Origin: Phycisphaerales bacterium | GTDB taxonomy: Bacteria > Planctomycetota > Phycisphaerae > Phycisphaerales > UBA1924 | Length of the DNA: 46,769 nt | Assembly (NCBI GenBank): GCA_020853815.1 | Contig: JADYYE010000061.1 | Span: forward strand, 1-46,769 | Direction of reading: 5' to 3' | Shown: in pieces, positions 8,881-16,086 of the stretch | How positions within the stretch are numbered: the first letter of the stretch is position 1 | Layout: each line of letters opens with the position of its first letter | Translations under genes and position numbers: made by a program | Notes under the pieces: model-generated | Databases searched by the model: none | What the model was told of the DNA's origin: nothing | The model's input: only the letters and a program-made list of their open reading frames with translations

Positions 8881-9810
8881 TCAGCGCGAACCAACGGCCG
8901 CCGCGTTCGTGCCACGCGCCTTCTCCGCCTTCGCGTCCGGCGCGATGCTGACGATCCCGCGCCAGATGAGCAGCCCCATCGCCACGCACAGCGCCAGGCG
9001 GTACCAGCCAAACGCCGTCAGCCCGCGCTTGTTGAGGAAGCCAACAAGCCACTTGACCGCGAGCGCCGCCGACAGCGCCGCGAACCACACGCCCAGGGCG
9101 CACGCGCCCCATCCCAAGCTCTGGAAGAGGTTGGGCCCGCCCGTGTCGTGCGCGTGCTTGAGGTTCTTGAGCAGGCTGTACACCGACGCCGCCCCGAGCG
9201 TGGGCAGGCCCAGGAGGAAGCTGAACTCCGCCGCCGCCGCCGGCGCCAGGCCCGCCAGGTACCCGCCCGTGATCGTCATCATCGAGCGGCTGGTTCCCGG
9301 CCACATCGCGACGCACTGGAGGCATCCGATGCCGAAGGCCTGCTTGATCGTTACGTCTTCCACGCCGCGCCGATTCCCGTGCGACGGGATGCCGAAGCGC
9401 CCGCGCCGCCACTGCTCCAGCGCCATCATGTACACACCGCCCACCGCCAACGCCATCAGCACCGGCACGGGAAAGAACAGGTATCGCTCGATCAGGTCGT
9501 GCAACAGGAATCCGACGACGGCCGCCGGAAGGAACGCCACCACCAGGTTCACAAACAGCCGCAGGCCCGCCGGGTCCTTGCCGAACACGCCGCGGAGCAT
9601 CTGCATCACCCGCGCCCGGTAGAGCCCGAGCACCGCCAGGATCGCGCCACCCTGGATCACGATGTTGAAGTCGTCCACGGCCTGTTTCGTCGCGGGCCCA
9701 TCAAGCCCGAGCAGCGACGACGTGATGATGAGGTGCCCCGTCGAGCTGATCGGAAGGTACTCGGTGATCCCCTCCACCAGCCCGAGAACGATCGCGTGCC
9801 ACCATTCCAA
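8881..9810 (-). CDS. uppP: Undecaprenyl-diphosphatase
   Basis: This 309-residue polytopic membrane enzyme dephosphorylates undecaprenyl pyrophosphate to recycle the lipid carrier for peptidoglycan and other envelope polymers. The family motifs are both present: GLVEGITEYLPISSTGH near residues 9-25 and the PGTSRSMMTI segment in the middle. The reading frame is open further upstream, but the family almost always begins (M)EWWxAIxLGxxEGITE. That makes the TTG at 9810 the likely start, with AAGGAAGGGA upstream. The divergent methyltransferase starts 55 nt away. The family is also called BacA because overexpression confers bacitracin resistance. Confidence 0.92.
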   Translation of the reverse strand: MEWWHAIVLGLVEGITEYLPISSTGHLIITSSLLGLDGPATKQAVDDFNIVIQGGAILAVLGLYRARVMQMLRGVFGKDPAGLRLFVNLVVAFLPAAVVGFLLHDLIERYLFFPVPVLMALAVGGVYMMALEQWRRGRFGIPSHGNRRGVEDVTIKQAFGIGCLQCVAMWPGTSRSMMTITGGYLAGLAPAAAAEFSFLLGLPTLGAASVYSLLKNLKHAHDTGGPNLFQSLGWGACALGVWFAALSAALAVKWLVGFLNKRGLTAFGWYRLALCVAMGLLIWRGIVSIAPDAKAEKARGTNAAAVGSR

Positions 9811-9854
9811 GCGGAGTCCCTTCCTTCGTGCCGCGCACCGCGCGGGCGTGACTC

Positions 9855-9860
9855 TACGAT
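9855..9860 (+). promoter_or_regulatory. -10-like box for a leaderless transcript (SpoU-type gene)
   Basis: TACGAT lies 5 nt before the GTG at 9866 and no Shine-Dalgarno sequence is present. Confidence 0.5.
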
Positions 9861-9865
9861 CGGTC

Positions 9866-10690
9866 GTGACGCCCCGCCCGCTCAATTTGATCCCGATCGA
9901 TCGCGCCGACGACCCCCGCGTCGCCGACTACCTCAACATCCGTGATGCGCAGCTGGCCAACGGTTTTTCCCCCGCCGGGCCGCGCTACATGGCCGAGGGA
10001 GAGCTGGTCGTTGAGACCATGCTCCGCGCCGCCCGCCCCGCGGAATCCGTGCTCCTGCTCCCGTCCCGCCTGGAAACCATGGGCTCTTTGCTCGCCCAGC
10101 ACCTGGCGCCAGAGGCTCCTGTCTACATCGCGTCGCAATCGGTCATGGACGCCATCGTCGGCATCCACCTTCACCGCGGCGTGCTCGCCCTGGGCATGCG
10201 CTGGCCCCTCCCGCCGCTCCCCGAGGTCCTCCGCGACGCCACCAGCCTGCTGGTCCTCGAAGACCTCACCAACCACGACAACATGGGCGGCCTGTTCCGC
10301 ACCGCCGCCGCCCTCGGCGGCCAGCGCCCCGCCATCATCCTCAGCCCTCGCTGCTGCGACCCGCTCTATCGCAAGTCGCTCCGCGTCTCGATCGGCCACG
10401 CCCTCCACGTGCCCTACACCATCGCGACCGATTGGCCGCATTCACTCGATGCGATCGCCGCCGCCGGATTCGCCACGATCGCCATGACACCCGCGGGCTC
10501 GGTCGACCTGCGCGAGATCGCCGCCACCCGCCCGGCGCGCCCCGCGATCGTGCTCGGCACCGAAGGCCGCGGCCTGTCCGGCGACGCGATGTCGCGCTGC
10601 ACGCACCGCGCCCGCATCGCCATGCACAACAACGTCGACTCACTCAACGTCGTCGTCGCCGGCGCGATCGCGCTGCACGCGCTGGTGTGA
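9866..10690 (+). CDS. SpoU/TrmH-family RNA 2'-O-methyltransferase
   Basis: This 274-residue protein has an N-terminal substrate-binding part (residues 1-105) and a C-terminal SPOUT domain. The SPOUT signatures are LLVLEDLTNHDNMGGLFRTA, IVLGTEGRGLS and, near the end, ARIAMHNNVDSLNVVVAGAIALH, where the deep trefoil knot binds S-adenosylmethionine. The family methylates ribose 2'-OH groups of tRNA or rRNA; the exact site cannot be read from sequence. The GTG at 9866 fits the domain start and the closely spaced TACGAT box, which suggests a leaderless message. The gene is divergent from uppP and convergent with the PfkB kinase. Confidence 0.88.
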   Translation: MTPRPLNLIPIDRADDPRVADYLNIRDAQLANGFSPAGPRYMAEGELVVETMLRAARPAESVLLLPSRLETMGSLLAQHLAPEAPVYIASQSVMDAIVGIHLHRGVLALGMRWPLPPLPEVLRDATSLLVLEDLTNHDNMGGLFRTAAALGGQRPAIILSPRCCDPLYRKSLRVSIGHALHVPYTIATDWPHSLDAIAAAGFATIAMTPAGSVDLREIAATRPARPAIVLGTEGRGLSGDAMSRCTHRARIAMHNNVDSLNVVVAGAIALHALV

Positions 10691-10735
10691 CAGTGTTTCC
10701 TTCAGGAGCGGACCGATAGGCAGGGTGTCTTTCTT

Positions 10736-10783
10736 GCCCTGTTTCGCTCCCTCGCTGCCTCGCTGCTTCCCCGACTCCCTCAC
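10736..10783 (-). repeat. Octamer tandem array at the pfkB-type gene stop codon
   Basis: Plus-strand units are GCCCTGTT, TCGCTCCC, TCGCTGCC, TCGCTGCT, TCCCCGAC and TCCCTCAC. The last contains the complement of the TGA stop at 10780-10782. Read in the mRNA sense, the unit order matches the arrays after serA and the Pmp3-like gene. Confidence 0.85.
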
Positions 10784-11712
10784 CCGATCCTCGTCATGGA
10801 CGAGAACTCCGCGTACCGCTTGTCGACATCCGCACGCGTAAGTTGCTGCAGACGTCCCAGGCTAAAGCTCTCGATCGTGAAGCTCGCGATCACCGTGCCG
10901 TAGCCGAGCGCCCGTCGCACCGAATCGAACGACCCCGGGTCCTTGCCGTCTCCCGCGGCCGATCCTGTCGCCGCGATCGAGCCCATCATGCCGCCCGCGA
11001 ACGTATCGCCCGCGCCGGTGGGGTCGATCACCGTCTCCGAGGGGTACGCGGGCAACGCCGCGATCCCGTCGCGATGTACGAGGATGCACCCGTGCTCGCC
11101 CTTCTTCACCACGACGAAGCGCGGGCCCATGTCCAGGATGTGCCGTGCCGCGGAAACGACATTCGCCTTCTCCGTCAGCTGCTCCGCCTCGTCGTAGTTA
11201 AGGACCAGGCCGTCGACGCGCCGCAGGAGCGCCCGCAGGTCCGCGTTCGCGCTGGCGATCCACAGGTCCATCGTGTCCGCCACCGAAAGCACCCGCGACG
11301 GGAACTGGTCCAGCATCGCGCCCTGCACCGCCGGCGGCATGTTTGCCAGGAACACGAACCTCGAATCGCGGTACGCGCCGGGCACCTCCGGCGGCTTCTC
11401 GCCCACCACGCCCAGCTCGGTGAACATCGATTCGCGGCTGTTCATGCCGGGCAGGTACTTCCCGCCCCACGAGAACGTCTTGCCGCCGCGCCGCGTCTCC
11501 AGCCCCGCCGAGTCGATCCCCTTGAACGACAGCAGCGTCTTGCGGTGGGCGTCGGGGAAATCCTCGCCCACGGCCGCCACCATCCGCACCGCTCCGAAGA
11601 ACGACGCCGCGGCCGCGAAATACGCGCACGACCCGCCCAGCACCCCTTCCGCGTGCGCCTTGGGGGTGACGATGGTGTCAATGCCGACGGTTCCGGTGAC
11701 GACGAGACTCAT
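10780..11712 (-). CDS. PfkB-family sugar or nucleoside kinase
   Basis: This 310-residue ribokinase-fold protein transfers phosphate from ATP to a sugar, nucleoside or related alcohol. The first signature is GGSCAYFAAAASFFG near the N-terminus. The second, DPTGAGDTFAGG (residues 230-241), includes the catalytic Asp and anion hole. The substrate is not predictable; the short, lid-poor form resembles kinases acting on nucleosides or ribose-like sugars. The ATG at 11712 starts the first beta strand (MSLVVTGTVGIDTI) and lies 7 nt from a TACACT box with no Shine-Dalgarno. The stop codon lies within a tandem octamer array. Confidence 0.88.
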   Translation of the reverse strand: MSLVVTGTVGIDTIVTPKAHAEGVLGGSCAYFAAAASFFGAVRMVAAVGEDFPDAHRKTLLSFKGIDSAGLETRRGGKTFSWGGKYLPGMNSRESMFTELGVVGEKPPEVPGAYRDSRFVFLANMPPAVQGAMLDQFPSRVLSVADTMDLWIASANADLRALLRRVDGLVLNYDEAEQLTEKANVVSAARHILDMGPRFVVVKKGEHGCILVHRDGIAALPAYPSETVIDPTGAGDTFAGGMMGSIAATGSAAGDGKDPGSFDSVRRALGYGTVIASFTIESFSLGRLQQLTRADVDKRYAEFSSMTRIG

Positions 11713-11719
11713 GGCCGCG

Positions 11720-11725
11720 AGTGTA
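11720..11725 (-). promoter_or_regulatory. -10-like box for a leaderless transcript (PfkB kinase)
   Basis: TACACT on the minus strand ends 7 nt before the ATG at 11712. No Shine-Dalgarno sequence is present. Confidence 0.5.
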
Positions 11726-11869
11726 GAGCGCAGGGGCATCAATGTCCCATCCGCGCTCGCTCAAGCCGGAGCACGCTCGATCGAATCAGGCTTCGTGCAA
11801 CCACGCCCGCCGCCAATCCCGCTTCCCGGTTTCCGCTCCCGTCTTCTCCGCGATCCGGTCTCTCTTGCC

Positions 11870-11896
11870 TCTGCGTTCTCTGCGGCCTCTGCGTTG
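11870..11896 (+). repeat. Three 9-bp tandem units in a divergent intergenic region
   Basis: The units TCTGCGTTC, TCTGCGGCC and TCTGCGTTG follow a looser C/T-rich stretch (11820-11869). Nonamers of the TCTGCGnnn type are, from general knowledge, dispersed in several bacterial genomes. Unlike most arrays here, this one lies at gene 5' ends. Confidence 0.75.
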
Positions 11897-11930
11897 AACT
11901 CTCCGCCCGTTCGCCGCCGATCTCACGCAC

Positions 11931-11936
11931 TACCCT
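11931..11936 (+). promoter_or_regulatory. -10-like box for a leaderless transcript (gene at 11942)
   Basis: TACCCT lies 5 nt before the ATG at 11942, with no Shine-Dalgarno sequence. Confidence 0.4.
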
Positions 11937-11941
11937 CCGTC

Positions 11942-12376
11942 ATGCCCTATGTTCCCAGCGAAGACGAAGGCAAACGCGCCCTCCGCGATCATGTCCTCGA
12001 CCGCGCCCGTATCGCCCGCGCCAAGCACGGCCCGTCCATCACCGCCGAGGTCGTGCTCCGCCTCCTCGCCGATCCCGAGGTCGTCCGCTATCCCGTGTCG
12101 GTCCGCTTCGACGCGCTGGGCCTCCAGCCCGGCGAGTTCGCCCACGCCGAGCAGATCGGCGCGCACCCGCGCGACGGCTTCACGCTCTTCGTGCATCCGT
12201 CGCTGCAAGCGCGCCCCGAAGCACTCCCACTCGTGATGGCGTATCACGTGCCGCCGATCAACTACGGCGACATCGCCGAGCCCGAAGACTGCGAGGCCTT
12301 CGGCGCCGCGCTGCTCAACCTGCCCGTCGCCGAGTACTACCGAAGGCTCTGCGAGATCGCGGACTCGCTGGGTTGA
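11942..12376 (+). CDS. Conserved-looking hypothetical protein
   Basis: I do not recognise this 144-residue soluble protein. It has a basic N-terminal helix (EGKRALRDHVLDRARIARAKHG), a segment with regular spacing of hydrophobics (ITAEVVLRLLADPEVVRYPVSVRFD) and an acidic middle and end. Codon use is the normal GC3-rich type, which supports it as real. There is no signal peptide or membrane segment. The ATG is 5 nt after a TACCCT box. The gene converges with the small membrane protein gene ending at 12447. Confidence 0.7.
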   Translation: MPYVPSEDEGKRALRDHVLDRARIARAKHGPSITAEVVLRLLADPEVVRYPVSVRFDALGLQPGEFAHAEQIGAHPRDGFTLFVHPSLQARPEALPLVMAYHVPPINYGDIAEPEDCEAFGAALLNLPVAEYYRRLCEIADSLG

Positions 12377-12420
12377 GCTTGTCGACGGCGCTCCGTTCCG
12401 AGTGCCTCTTCCTCTACCAC

Positions 12421-12490
12421 GATTCCCGACTCCCCATTCCCCCTCTTCACCTCGCCTCTTCGTCTCTCGTGCTCTGCGTCTCATCTCTCC
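12421..12490 (-). repeat. Mixed heptamer and octamer array spanning a stop codon
   Basis: Plus-strand heptamers GATTCCC, GACTCCC and CATTCCC (12421-12441) are followed by octamer-like units around TTCGTCTC (12442-12490). The heptamer pair GACTCCC and CATTCCC is the same as at the end of the tetR array (17550-17563). The stop codon of the minus-strand gene (12447-12449) lies inside, so the octamer part encodes that protein's last residues. Confidence 0.8.
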
Positions 12491-12770
12491 GATCCATCGC
12501 CACGCTGCTCGACAGCATCAGCACTCCGGCGATCGCCAGGACCCACCAACGCGCGATCGGGAGCTTGATCGGCGTCCATGAATCGGGCAGCGACCAGGCC
12601 GCGACGTGATAGCCGAGCACCAGGAGCGCGAGCGCGGTCGCCATCCGCGTCGGCACGGAGAGCCCCGCGCGCTTCGTGCCTTCCTTGGGTTCGCGCAGTA
12701 GCCACAGCCCCGCGATCAGCACGATCGCGCCCGTCGCGGCGCCCAGGATGGCGGGTGCGGAGATCGGCAT
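12447..12770 (-). CDS. Small three-helix membrane protein with a repeat-encoded tail
   Basis: This 107-residue protein has three hydrophobic segments: about residues 4-24 (ILGAATGAIVLIAGLWLL), 42-60 (ATALALLVLGYHVAAW) and 73-92 (WWVLAIAGVLMLSSSVA). No family is recognised. The final 15 or so residues (DRRDETQSTRDEEAR) are encoded by the tandem octamer array at 12442-12490, so this charged tail is probably not part of the ancestral protein. The ATG at 12770 opens the first helix. The gene follows the MEMO-family gene after 44 nt on the same strand and is probably co-transcribed with it. Confidence 0.7.
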   Translation of the reverse strand: MPISAPAILGAATGAIVLIAGLWLLREPKEGTKRAGLSVPTRMATALALLVLGYHVAAWSLPDSWTPIKLPIARWWVLAIAGVLMLSSSVAMDRRDETQSTRDEEAR

Positions 12771-12814
12771 GAAGCCCCGTCGCTTGCCGCGGGGAAGTGC
12801 GGCGACCAAGCCGG

Positions 12815-14164
12815 TCAGTTCATCACCATCGCCATGCTGGACACCATGCCCAACCCCTGCTGGTCCATCGCGGCGGTGTAGTTGAGCAGCTGGATGTCGC
12901 CCGGCTCGACGAGCTTCAGCGTGGCGACGAGGTTCCCGGTGGAGCACCAGCGCGTCGGGTTCTGCTGCCACGACATCGCCGCCACCAGCTCGTCGGGCTT
13001 GTTGCCGCGCACCAGCTCGATCATGTCGCGGTCGTGCTGGAAGACCTTGTTGCGGAAGGCGACGGCGTCTTTCTCCTCGCCCGCGAGCGTCTGGATCTGG
13101 TCGCCGAACGCCGCCCCGGCGTGCGAGAGGTCCGCCGACGACACGATGAGGGTGCGCCCGCCGACCTCCGCGATGGCTTTCTTCATGGCGTCGAGGAAGG
13201 CCTGGAGCGACAGTCCCTGGCCGTCGTAGCTGTTGCCGTTGTCAACCGCGGGGTCGTGCACCAGGACGCCCAACACCCTGCAGTGCTTGCCGTCCGGGCC
13301 CGCGCCCAGGCAATGCTGGATCCAAGGCACGTGCAACTCGATCGAGTGTTCGCGTTCGTGGTCGTAGCGATTCGCCAGGAGCTTGCCCGAGTTTTCCGCG
13401 CCGAGATTGGCCTTGAGTTTCTCGAGCAGTTCCGCATCGACCTCGCAGGTGCCAAGGGCCGTCTGGTAGCCCTTGTCGCACGCCACCACGCCCGTGCCGA
13501 ATCCGAAGTGGTTGGTTCCGAGGATGACCACGCGATCGGGGCGATCCGCGACGCGCATGCGCCCGTAGACGTGGGCGTAGTTCAGCCAGCCGCGGCTGTA
13601 ATCCAGGTGCGGCGCGACCACCGCCCGCGGGAGCGAGTTGAAGCTCGGCTCGTCGGCGTCCTTGAGCGCCTCGCCGATCCACTTGTCCAGGACCTCGCGG
13701 AGCTTGCCCGGGCCGGCGGCGGCCTTGTCCTCTTCGCTCGCGCCTTCGCCCAGCGCCTGGGCGATGATCGCGTCGACGAACGCCGCGGTGGACGCGGGGG
13801 GGAGGATGGCCGAGCCGTCAAACTCCTTGCGGACCTTGACCAGCAGCTCCTCAAACCGCGGCCCGAAGAGGAGCGCCGCGTCGTCGAGCTGCGCGATCAC
13901 GCCCTCGAGCATCTCGTGGGTCAGCCCGCGTCCGACCTCGGCCACGATCTGGTCGACCGTGCGGTTGCCGTCCATGAGGGGGAGGATGAGCTGCACCGCG
14001 GGCGCCATGAAGACGACGCGCTCGGAGATCTGGCGCTGATCGGCCAGGCCCAGGACCATCTGCTCGCCCATCTGGGCCGGGAAGCCGCGAACCGGGCGCA
14101 GCTTGGGGCGTGCGTGATGGGGCAGGCTGGGATCAAACTTGGTCGTCGGGGCTTGGTCGTTCAT
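12815..14164 (-). CDS. MEMO-family protein (AmmeMemoRadiSam system protein B-like)
   Basis: This 449-residue protein has two parts. Residues 190-449 match the MEMO1/extradiol-dioxygenase-like fold, with conserved His/Asp segments APHLDYSRG, LGTNHFG, REHSIELHVPWIQ and SSADLSHAG. The N-terminal 170 residues include QLILPLMDGNRTVDQIVAEVG, which resembles the PqqD/winged-helix type found in peptide-modifying systems. The other two members of the AmmeMemoRadiSam trio (an AMMECR1 protein and a radical SAM enzyme) are absent nearby. Function is unproven for the bacterial family; a metal-dependent redox role is plausible. The ATG at 14164 lies 5 nt from a TACTGT box. Confidence 0.85.
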   Translation of the reverse strand: MNDQAPTTKFDPSLPHHARPKLRPVRGFPAQMGEQMVLGLADQRQISERVVFMAPAVQLILPLMDGNRTVDQIVAEVGRGLTHEMLEGVIAQLDDAALLFGPRFEELLVKVRKEFDGSAILPPASTAAFVDAIIAQALGEGASEEDKAAAGPGKLREVLDKWIGEALKDADEPSFNSLPRAVVAPHLDYSRGWLNYAHVYGRMRVADRPDRVVILGTNHFGFGTGVVACDKGYQTALGTCEVDAELLEKLKANLGAENSGKLLANRYDHEREHSIELHVPWIQHCLGAGPDGKHCRVLGVLVHDPAVDNGNSYDGQGLSLQAFLDAMKKAIAEVGGRTLIVSSADLSHAGAAFGDQIQTLAGEEKDAVAFRNKVFQHDRDMIELVRGNKPDELVAAMSWQQNPTRWCSTGNLVATLKLVEPGDIQLLNYTAAMDQQGLGMVSSMAMVMN

Positions 14165-14169
14165 GCCCC

Positions 14170-14175
14170 ACAGTA
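14170..14175 (-). promoter_or_regulatory. -10-like box for a leaderless transcript (MEMO-family gene)
   Basis: TACTGT on the minus strand ends 5 nt before the ATG at 14164, with no Shine-Dalgarno sequence. Confidence 0.45.
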
Positions 14176-14327
14176 GGTTCGCCGGGCCGAATGTCGGCCT
14201 CAATCGTCGCCAAGAGGCCGTTTGTTTGAGCGATGTTTGGGACGGGACGACGCCCCCCGGCTTGCCACCGAAGGTTTGCCGCCTAGCATTCAGGCCCCGG
14301 ATTTCCGGGCCGACCGTCGGAGGTTCC

Positions 14328-14645
14328 ATGTTCGATTCGCTCAAGCCCGGCCAGACCATCACCCTCACCATCAGCAAGGCCCCGCGCACGCCCAGCGCGA
14401 TCAGCACGGTTGAGCGCCTGATGCGCCGCGATCTTGATTCGCGTCGCGGCCTGCGCCGCGCTCAGCGCCTCCGCCGCCAGAACATGATCATCTATAACCG
14501 CGGTAACCGCGACTGGGTGAAGCGCGAGCGTTGCGGCAAGATCGTCCGCCCCGTCATGGGCGCCTCCTGGACCATGAAGTGGACCCCCGATCTGGCCCCC
14601 GAGTTCAAGACCGTCGAGAAGTACCTCTCGGTCAGCGCGAAGTAA
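14328..14645 (+). CDS. Small basic hypothetical protein
   Basis: This 105-residue protein is strongly basic, with an Arg-rich centre (RLMRRDLDSRRGLRRAQRLRRQN) followed by NRGNRDWVKRERCGK and a Trp-containing end. It has no membrane segment or signal peptide. The basic centre suggests nucleic acid or ribosome binding, which is inference only. GGAGG stands 4 nt before the ATG, one of the strongest Shine-Dalgarno sites here, and a terminator follows directly. It looks like a well-expressed monocistronic gene, but I cannot name a family. Confidence 0.75.
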   Translation: MFDSLKPGQTITLTISKAPRTPSAISTVERLMRRDLDSRRGLRRAQRLRRQNMIIYNRGNRDWVKRERCGKIVRPVMGASWTMKWTPDLAPEFKTVEKYLSVSAK

Positions 14646-14700
14646 TCGGCGCCAAGGAATCACGGCGCGTCCTCGAAAGCTCCGAATCCGGATCACCTCA

Positions 14701-14725
14701 AACCCTCGCGCCGCGAGGGTTTTTC
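14701..14725 (+). terminator. Rho-independent terminator between convergent genes
   Basis: A perfect 9-bp stem including an A/T closing pair (14701-14709 with 14713-14721, loop GCC) is followed by TTTC. It ends the basic-protein gene. The A residues on the other side are few, so it is weaker for the convergent MFS gene, whose stop is at 14724. Confidence 0.75.
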
Positions 14726-15995
14726 ATTTGGCGGCCTGACTCGCTCCTTCGATCGACTCGATCTTCCCCAGCGTGCGCAACTGCGGGAACGCAAGCGCCA
14801 CGCCGATCACCACCAGGATCGTGCCCACGCCGCCGCTCACGACCGAGAAGACCGGGCCGAGGACCCGCGCCACGAGCCCCGATTCGAACGCGCCCAGTTC
14901 GTTCGAGCACTCGATGAACACCGAGTTCACGGCCGACACGCGTCCGCGCAGCTCCTCCGGCGTGCGCGCCGGAACAAGGATGTGGCGAACGTAGACCGAG
15001 ACCGAGTCCAGCCCACCCAGAACCACGAGCGCCGCCAACCCCAGCCACATGCTCTTCGACAGCCCGAACACGATGGTGCAGACGCCGAAGCCCGCCACGC
15101 TCCAGAGGAGTGAGGCGCCCGCGCGTTTCATGGGCGGGCGGTGTGCGAGCACGAGCGACATCACCAGCGCGCCCACGAACGGCGCCGCGTTCAGCCACCC
15201 AAGCTCGCGCGCCCCGACGAGGTACACCTCCTTGGCGTACACCGGCATCAGCGCCGTCGCGCCGCCCACGAGGACCGCGAACAGGTCCAGCGTGATCGCC
15301 GCCAGCACGAGCTTCTCGCGCAGCAGGTGGCGCAACCCCTCGCCCATGGCGGCGATCGAGAGGCCGCGCGTGGCGCGCTTGGAATTTCGGGGGCTGGGGC
15401 GTGGCCTGGTCAGCATCGCCGTCACGCCGAGTGCCGAGCACCCGACCGCCGCGAGCGCCAGCACGGGCCAGGACGCGTGGAAATGATCGATCAGGAGGCC
15501 CGCGAGCACCGGGCCGGAGAGTGCCGCGAACTGGAAGAGCCCGGTCGTCCACGCGATGGCGTTGGGGAACGCGGCGTCGGACACCAGCGAGGGCATGAGC
15601 GCCGAGCGTGCCGGCCCGTTGCCCACGCGGCAGCACCCCATCAGCGCCGCCAGGCCGAGGAGCGTCCACGTCGATCCGCTTGTCGACACGACCAGCGCCA
15701 TCAGCCCGATGATGATCGCAAAGCCGCCCTGCGTAGCCGCCAGCACCTTGCGACGATCGACAACGTCAACGAGGTGCCCCGCGGGCAGCGCGAGCACAAC
15801 CACCGGCAGCGCCCGCGCCACGCCGACCAGCCCGAGCATGAACGCGTCGCGCGTCCGCTCGTAGATCTCCCAGCCGAGCGCGGTCGTCACCATCGACAGC
15901 GAGACGGCCGAAAAGATGTAGCCCGACGCGTACAGGACATAGTTCCGTTCGCGGAGCGCTGCGTACGGATCGTGGCGCTGAGCGTCCCTGTCCAT
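14724..15995 (-). CDS. MFS transporter (EntS/MFS_3-like exporter)
   Basis: This 423-residue major facilitator protein has about twelve hydrophobic segments. A typical loop 2-3 motif follows helix 2 (GHLVDVVDRRKVLA, the GxxxDxxxRRxxL motif A). Overall arrangement and length resemble the enterobactin-exporter-like MFS_3 group, so small-molecule efflux is likely, with unknown substrate. An in-frame TTG at 16004 exists, but the ATG at 15995 is preferred because TAGTCT lies 9 nt before it. The gene lies head-to-tail behind rtcB's 3' repeat. Confidence 0.88.
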   Translation of the reverse strand: MDRDAQRHDPYAALRERNYVLYASGYIFSAVSLSMVTTALGWEIYERTRDAFMLGLVGVARALPVVVLALPAGHLVDVVDRRKVLAATQGGFAIIIGLMALVVSTSGSTWTLLGLAALMGCCRVGNGPARSALMPSLVSDAAFPNAIAWTTGLFQFAALSGPVLAGLLIDHFHASWPVLALAAVGCSALGVTAMLTRPRPSPRNSKRATRGLSIAAMGEGLRHLLREKLVLAAITLDLFAVLVGGATALMPVYAKEVYLVGARELGWLNAAPFVGALVMSLVLAHRPPMKRAGASLLWSVAGFGVCTIVFGLSKSMWLGLAALVVLGGLDSVSVYVRHILVPARTPEELRGRVSAVNSVFIECSNELGAFESGLVARVLGPVFSVVSGGVGTILVVIGVALAFPQLRTLGKIESIEGASQAAK

Positions 15996-16004
15996 GAGTG
16001 GCAA

Positions 16005-16010
16005 AGACTA
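16005..16010 (-). promoter_or_regulatory. -10-like box for a leaderless transcript (MFS gene)
   Basis: TAGTCT on the minus strand lies 9 nt before the ATG at 15995. No Shine-Dalgarno sequence is present. Confidence 0.4.
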
Positions 16011-16042
16011 GGCGCGGTGCCGCGGCCTTGTGGCGCTTCATT

Positions 16043-16086
16043 GCTCCGTCTCTTCGTCTCTATGTCTCTTCGTCTCTTCCCCTTCA
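16043..16086 (-). repeat. Octamer tandem array at the rtcB stop codon
   Basis: Plus-strand octamers are GCTCCGTC, TCTTCGTC, TCTATGTC, TCTTCGTC and TCTTCCCC, followed at once by the rtcB stop (16084-16086). In the mRNA sense the unit is GACGAAGA, purine-rich. The same unit appears in the first dnaE array. Confidence 0.85.
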
